This document shows positions 60,091 through 64,000 of a stretch of 64,000 bases of DNA, piece by piece. The translations under genes and the position numbers were made by a program. The notes below the pieces were generated by a model. It saw only the letters and a list, made by a program, of their open reading frames with translations. It was not told the DNA's origin and made no database searches. The stretch covers positions 49,964,233 through 50,028,232 of the forward strand of contig NC_087067.1 of assembly GCF_963678635.1 (NCBI RefSeq). The letters run 5' to 3'. Each line of letters opens with the position of its first letter. Position 1 is the stretch's first letter. The DNA is from Symsagittifera roscoffensis (Eukaryota > Xenacoelomorpha > Acoela > Convolutidae).

Positions 60091-60233
60091 GAAGTTTCAA
60101 GGATTACGCGTGGATATCTGGGGAGACAGCTGTGAGATCGGTGGTGTGGAAGTTACCAGGCTCGCGGTTTGGCTCCTCGATGTCGACATTAGTGTATAGT
60201 CGACAAACAGCGTTTTCTGCTTCGCAGGTAAGT
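60091..60233 (+). CDS. Candidate exon upstream of the 60.7-kb ORF
   Basis: The ATG at 60091 opens MKFQGLRVDIWGDSCEIGG followed by VEVTRLAVWLLDVD, then a TAG near 60199. The segment ends at a consensus donor (TTCGCAG|GTAAGTC near 60231). The WGD...EIGG...VTRL wording is gene-like, but the stop before the donor means the exon is either damaged or shorter than it looks. Confidence 0.3.
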
Positions 60234-60669
60234 CAATTTTGTTTTAGATACTTTATATTTCATTTAATTTAGACAAAAATCTCTCAGGTTTTTTAGTCCC
60301 GGCATCGCTTATGTTATATATAGTCAATATGGTTAACTTTTTTTGCTCTTTAACTAAATTAGTCACTTTGGCTCCACGCAGTGGTGTGTTTCTTCCAAAA
60401 AAAATTATTTGTCAAACGGAGCAGAGCGCTTACAGACAAAAGCCAGTGCGGAATTTAAGTGCAAATAGTTAATCATTGTAAATGGAATCCACAACCAAGT
60501 CTTAAAGCACTGAGATCTCAAGTTTATGAATGTACCCATTTGATTATTTTTATCAGTATTTGGAATGATTTTATCTTTTGGAGCCAGGTAGAAATTCAAC
60601 TGCTCAAATTCACATCGGATCTGCATGTCCATGCCTGCAAAACTGGGTATTTGTTTTTTCCTTACTTAA

Positions 60670-61275
60670 TCGACGAATGTTTCGAGCGTACCGTGGAAAA
60701 GACAGCAGATACGCTATGGAGCAGAACGTTGGTCCCACCAAAGCAGGCGACCAAGAATCGGGTTGGCTGTACAGCCAAACAAATTCCCTAAGACAGTTAG
60801 GAGCAAAGCTGACCTATAGTGGCGATTCACCATTTTTGTTGCGGCTGGTTATTGGTGTCTTTAACGAGCAGTCATCTGATACAGTTTCGTGGCTCCCACT
60901 GTATGTGTCAAATGACACTACAGACTTCCATCCACTAACTTGCGAGCCTGGTAAAAGAACTGAACTCAATGTGCCATTTCGAAAAGAGTTACCCAAGACG
61001 CCACTGTTCAGCATCGATGACATTCGATGCAATTGTCCAGATGCCACCCACATGATTATACGGAGTGTGGAAAGAAATCTTCGTACAATGACACAAAAAA
61101 TAACCGATGATATGCATCCTCACAAAAAGTTTGCTATTCAGCGCTTTGAGAAAAATTTGACCAGACGGGGGGCCAAAAAGCCATTTTTTCATTTCGATAG
61201 GAGGATACACAGACAAAGCTGGCAAAGTGGGTGCAGTCTCTCTTTCTGGAATCTGTGCGCTGACTGTCTGCGCTG
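60670..61275 (+). CDS. Unrecognised protein, possibly from a mobile element
   Basis: The frame gives RRMFRAYRGKDSRYAMEQN, then GWLYSQTNSLRQLGAKLTYSG, FLLRLVIGVFNEQSSDTVSW, FHPLTCEPGKRTELNVPF and FSIDDIRCNCPDATHMIIRSVERN. A conserved-looking Asp/Cys/His patch (CNCPDATHM) and steady codon-like composition argue for a real protein. A TTTTTTCCTTACTTAATCGACGAATG run suggests the exon begins near 60675. The reading frame changes near 61190, where another frame continues GGYTDKAGKVGAVSLSG. I do not recognise the family. Multi-frame decay and the many repeats nearby suggest a mobile-element or multicopy gene, not a single-copy host gene. Confidence 0.4.
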
Positions 61276-61320
61276 ATAAGGAAGAAATGATAGAGGCTAG
61301 CTCAGAAACTGAAGATCTCT

Positions 61321-61743
61321 TTGAAGGAGTATGAAAAAAAGAAGTTGTTGTTCGCCCCAAAGAAAGTACAGATACGTACGTTAAGTCTGAAAAAAGTGCT
61401 ACAAGCCATCTATTCAAGTCTCGTCTCAAAAGTTTCCGGAAAAACCCTCGGGTGCATCACCATCAAAGATGCCAGTGAACTTTCGAGAAAGAGCTTGAAT
61501 GAATGCACCAAATCACTGAGAGCAGGAGGTGATTTCAACGCTTCAGAGTACGAAAAGTGGGCTGAAATCTACTATCAAGTTTTGGTGCTTATCTTTGAAG
61601 AACAAGTATTGACCCCCTTTAAACGAAAAAATACTCCTTATGCCACGGCTTGTGGTGAGCATTTTTATACGAAGTCCCTGGGAACATTTGTGCGAATCTG
61701 TCGAAAAATCCAACCACCATGCGAACAAGGATTTCCAAAGTAG
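61321..61743 (+). CDS. Unrecognised ORF continuing the 60.7-kb gene
   Basis: A 140-residue frame on the same strand: basic start, then VSGKTLGCITIKDASELSRK, NASEYEKWAEIYYQVLVLIFEE and a Cys-rich end (YATACGEHFYTKSLGTFVRIC). Composition is gene-like and helical. It lies 45 bases after the previous ORF and probably belonged to the same protein. No domain recognised. Confidence 0.4.
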   Translation: MKEYEKKKLLFAPKKVQIRTLSLKKVLQAIYSSLVSKVSGKTLGCITIKDASELSRKSLNECTKSLRAGGDFNASEYEKWAEIYYQVLVLIFEEQVLTPFKRKNTPYATACGEHFYTKSLGTFVRICRKIQPPCEQGFPK

Positions 61744-61979
61744 GACAATGCGAGGCCGAGGAAGATTGCTTAAGCAAGACCCATTGTTCCTCGAAAGTTT
61801 TTTTTTTCATTCTGCAAGTTCATCAAATCTGGCAAGTGCACACGCAGTTTTCAAAACAATGCGGGAGACGTCTTGGAAGGAACCAATTCGATCCCGTCGT
61901 ATATATATAATTGTCAAAAAAGTCTACAATTTCCGAAAGTTGCCGTCGGTGAAAAGCGTTCATCTAGTCTGCTGCTTTC

Positions 61980-62579
61980 TGGTTTGCGACTTTATGTGTT
62001 GGATACTCTCGGATAAACAGCGGCAGCAGTTAGGGAAAAGAAAACAAAACCGAAACAACACCACAAGCTATAGTGGAAAATGGATCCACAATTTAGGAGG
62101 TACTGTCCTAACCAAGGACAATGCTCAAACCATTTTTCGGGGACATTCCAAGACACCTAACTGCTTAGTTTTGCTGAAAGATGACAAAAATTTGGTCAAA
62201 GGAACGATGACTGTAGAGGAACGGTTGCAAAACCGAGTAGCTGGAAACGAATCAACAACCGATTTGGAAACTAGTGGTACTGGGCAAAAACCAAACGGAA
62301 GAGCTGGTAAAAAAACTGTCAACTGCCAGCAGCCAGTGCCGTTAATTTGCTGGTAGTGATTTCATGTTTTTGAAGCTAGAATACTTAGTTGACTCTCTTC
62401 ACTCTGGTTCAATTATTGATCCGACATCTTACCAGCTACATCCGGGGAGTGTTTTATCAGCTATTTACGTAAAGGACAAGCGGCCACTTTTGATTGAGCA
62501 ATGTCAAACTGGCGGTGAAAGTAAGGTTTCTGCAATCGTGGCTTTAAGGAATCATATTGCCGCATATTCCAAATACTGA
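61980..62579 (+). CDS. Unrecognised 3' part of the same gene or element
   Basis: Gene-like frames continue: KWIHNLGGTVLTKDNAQTIF and LVLLKDDKNLVKGTMTVEER near 62070-62230, then FLKLEYLVDSLHSGSIIDPT and YQLHPGSVLSAIYVKDKRPL to a TGA at 62577-62579. The last frame is clean. The earlier one ends about 25 bases before it in another frame, so one frame change separates them. A 14-bp hairpin follows 26 bases after the stop. Function unknown. Confidence 0.4.
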
Positions 62580-62605
62580 ACCCCAAGTACCCCTTCGTGT
62601 AGCTG

Positions 62606-62654
62606 AACAAAATCAGCTCACATAGTACGAAGGAACGGGAGAGCTGATTTTGTT
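62606..62654 (+). other. Perfect 14-bp hairpin after an ORF
   Basis: AACAAAATCAGCTC (62606-62619) and GAGCTGATTTTGTT (62641-62654) are exact inverted repeats around a 21-base loop. CCCTTCGT before it and ACGAAGG inside the loop are also complementary, so alternative pairings exist. It could be an RNA 3'-end structure or the end of a transposon. Confidence 0.6.
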
Positions 62655-64000
62655 TTGACAACAGCACAACAAAACGAGAGATCAATTTCGACGAGTCCAG
62701 TGTTAAAACGACGTTCAAGTAACCCACGCTAGTGTTGTGCCCTACATATCCCGTCGGGGCCAATAACACTCGACGAGGGACGGAACAAAACCACTATTAA
62801 CCGATACAAAGGGAACAAGGGTTTACGAGGCTACCACCATCAACAACAACCATAGGCAACGTATACAAGCCATATTCTTGGGCTAGTCTTTATAATTAAC
62901 ATTAACTATTGACCCCCTTTTGCAATAAGATACGACAAAATGTATTTCTGAGTATCAGATCATTGCGACAAAACGAATTCTGGTTTTTGTATGGGTATAT
63001 ATTCGTTATAGATACCAGAGGGGGGATTATCGTTAAAAAAAGATCCACAATTATTCAAGTGAAATTTTTTCGGGGGTACAAGTACGATAGTTGGGTCATT
63101 AAAAATCAAAATCATTACGAAGCCAATCTGATCAATTCGTTAGCTGTAAGCGGATTCCGAATACAAGAACGCGTTTTATACTTTATTTGCATTTTATTCG
63201 AAAACGCGAATTATATTTTATTTGCTTTACTTGTTTTTGCGGGGGCCCCTTTCGTGGACCTTACTATCATACTTGTACCTTTTTCGGGCGACAATGAGTC
63301 TGGGTGGCTCCCAGATGACACACTCAGCATAATGCCGGTTAATTCTCACCTCTGAAAAGATGAGGGTGACCCAAGTAGCTGTTTTATACGATCTCACGTA
63401 ATTTTCACTAATAAATTAATATATTAGAGTGCGACAGTTTGTTTTTATTGATTCCACAAACTGTCAGTGGATTCCGCAGCTTGTAAGTCAGATATACAGC
63501 AACAACCAGCCTGAACAGCAGCTAGCTAGAAAAACGAATGCGGAAATTACGAACAAATACTTAACCATTGTCTGTGGAATCCACGAACAAATCTTAAATC
63601 AATACTTAAATAAATTCCTGGATTTACCCTTTTAGAAATTAATTATAAATTTGAAGATTTGATTGAAACGACCATTTTGATTTGGAAATCTGTAATTTGA
63701 TAACCCAGCAGAATTGAGTAATGATTGTATAGCTAGAACAACGAATAAGGAATTTACGAACAAATACTTAACCATTGTCTGTGCAAGTCTTTGTAGCCGT
63801 GTCAAAAACAAACACGCCCGCGGTTTAACGCAACCAATTTAAACTGTCAAACCAAACAATTCAATTTGTTAAATAGCATAACAATTTAACAAAATGCCCA
63901 GGCACAAAAGAAATAACAATGTTGTTGATTTTGGTTCAACTCGGCTAAACTAAATTTTATGTATTAGCTGTTATTGTAAGAACTGATTCCATTTTCATTA
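62655..64000. other. No gene recognised; short repeats
   Basis: AT-rich. Inverted pieces GTACAAGTACGATAG (63077-63091) and CTATCATACTTGTAC (63267-63281) differ at one base. A direct repeat, ACGAACAAATACTTAACCATTGTCTGTG, occurs at about 63550 and 63756. Units of the GGAATCCAC family occur at 63455 and 63573. Open frames are unsupported. Confidence 0.5.

Overview
The window is animal (metazoan) nuclear DNA: AT-rich, spliced genes with GT-AG introns, many of only 68-84 bases, and a high load of retrotransposons, foldback elements and tandem repeats. Recognised host genes are a tubulin-cofactor gene (TBCEL), a rhodopsin-type GPCR, an Artemis-like sequence and a JmjC-domain gene. Very short introns beside an envelope-bearing Ty3/gypsy element would fit a tunicate or another small invertebrate, but the species cannot be fixed from this window. 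Two 200-base N runs (30778-30977, 57887-58086) are assembly gaps.

1-10.2 kb: a roughly 1-kb tandem duplication (1-1995), then the last four exons of TBCEL on the plus strand (2058-6887) with tRNA-derived SINE-like pieces in its introns, then about 3 kb without a recognisable gene. 10.2-29.7 kb: one plus-strand GPCR gene of five exons and about 449 aa. Its 11.8-kb first intron holds an envelope-bearing Ty3/gypsy fossil (about 10.83-21.88 kb); its third intron holds a 734-base Tc1/mariner-type MITE. 29.7-33.8 kb: non-coding, with a second foldback element and some weak exon candidates.

33.8-41.7 kb: a badly decayed BEL/Pao element with one LTR-like end, a primer-site-like sequence, a minisatellite leader, an unrecognised extra ORF, gag and pol. 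41.7-45.7 kb: an array of 250-290-base repeats followed by a duplicated block. 46-50 kb: weak minus-strand exon candidates and a minus-strand LINE with a clear reverse transcriptase. 50-52.5 kb: several short tandem arrays.

52.5-57.4 kb, minus strand: an uninterrupted, damaged Artemis-like sequence whose catalytic motifs are altered; an array of exon-intron units with introns of almost fixed length (77-79 bases); an acidic and RG-rich exon; a zinc-finger exon that splices to it in phase; and a four-exon JmjC segment with all iron and 2-oxoglutarate ligands. The JmjC, zinc-finger, acidic and array exons may be one gene. 58.3-64 kb: a tandem duplication, a run of CGACA-like repeats, an unrecognised plus-strand gene family (59.1-62.6 kb) ending at a perfect 14-bp hairpin, and short dispersed repeats.
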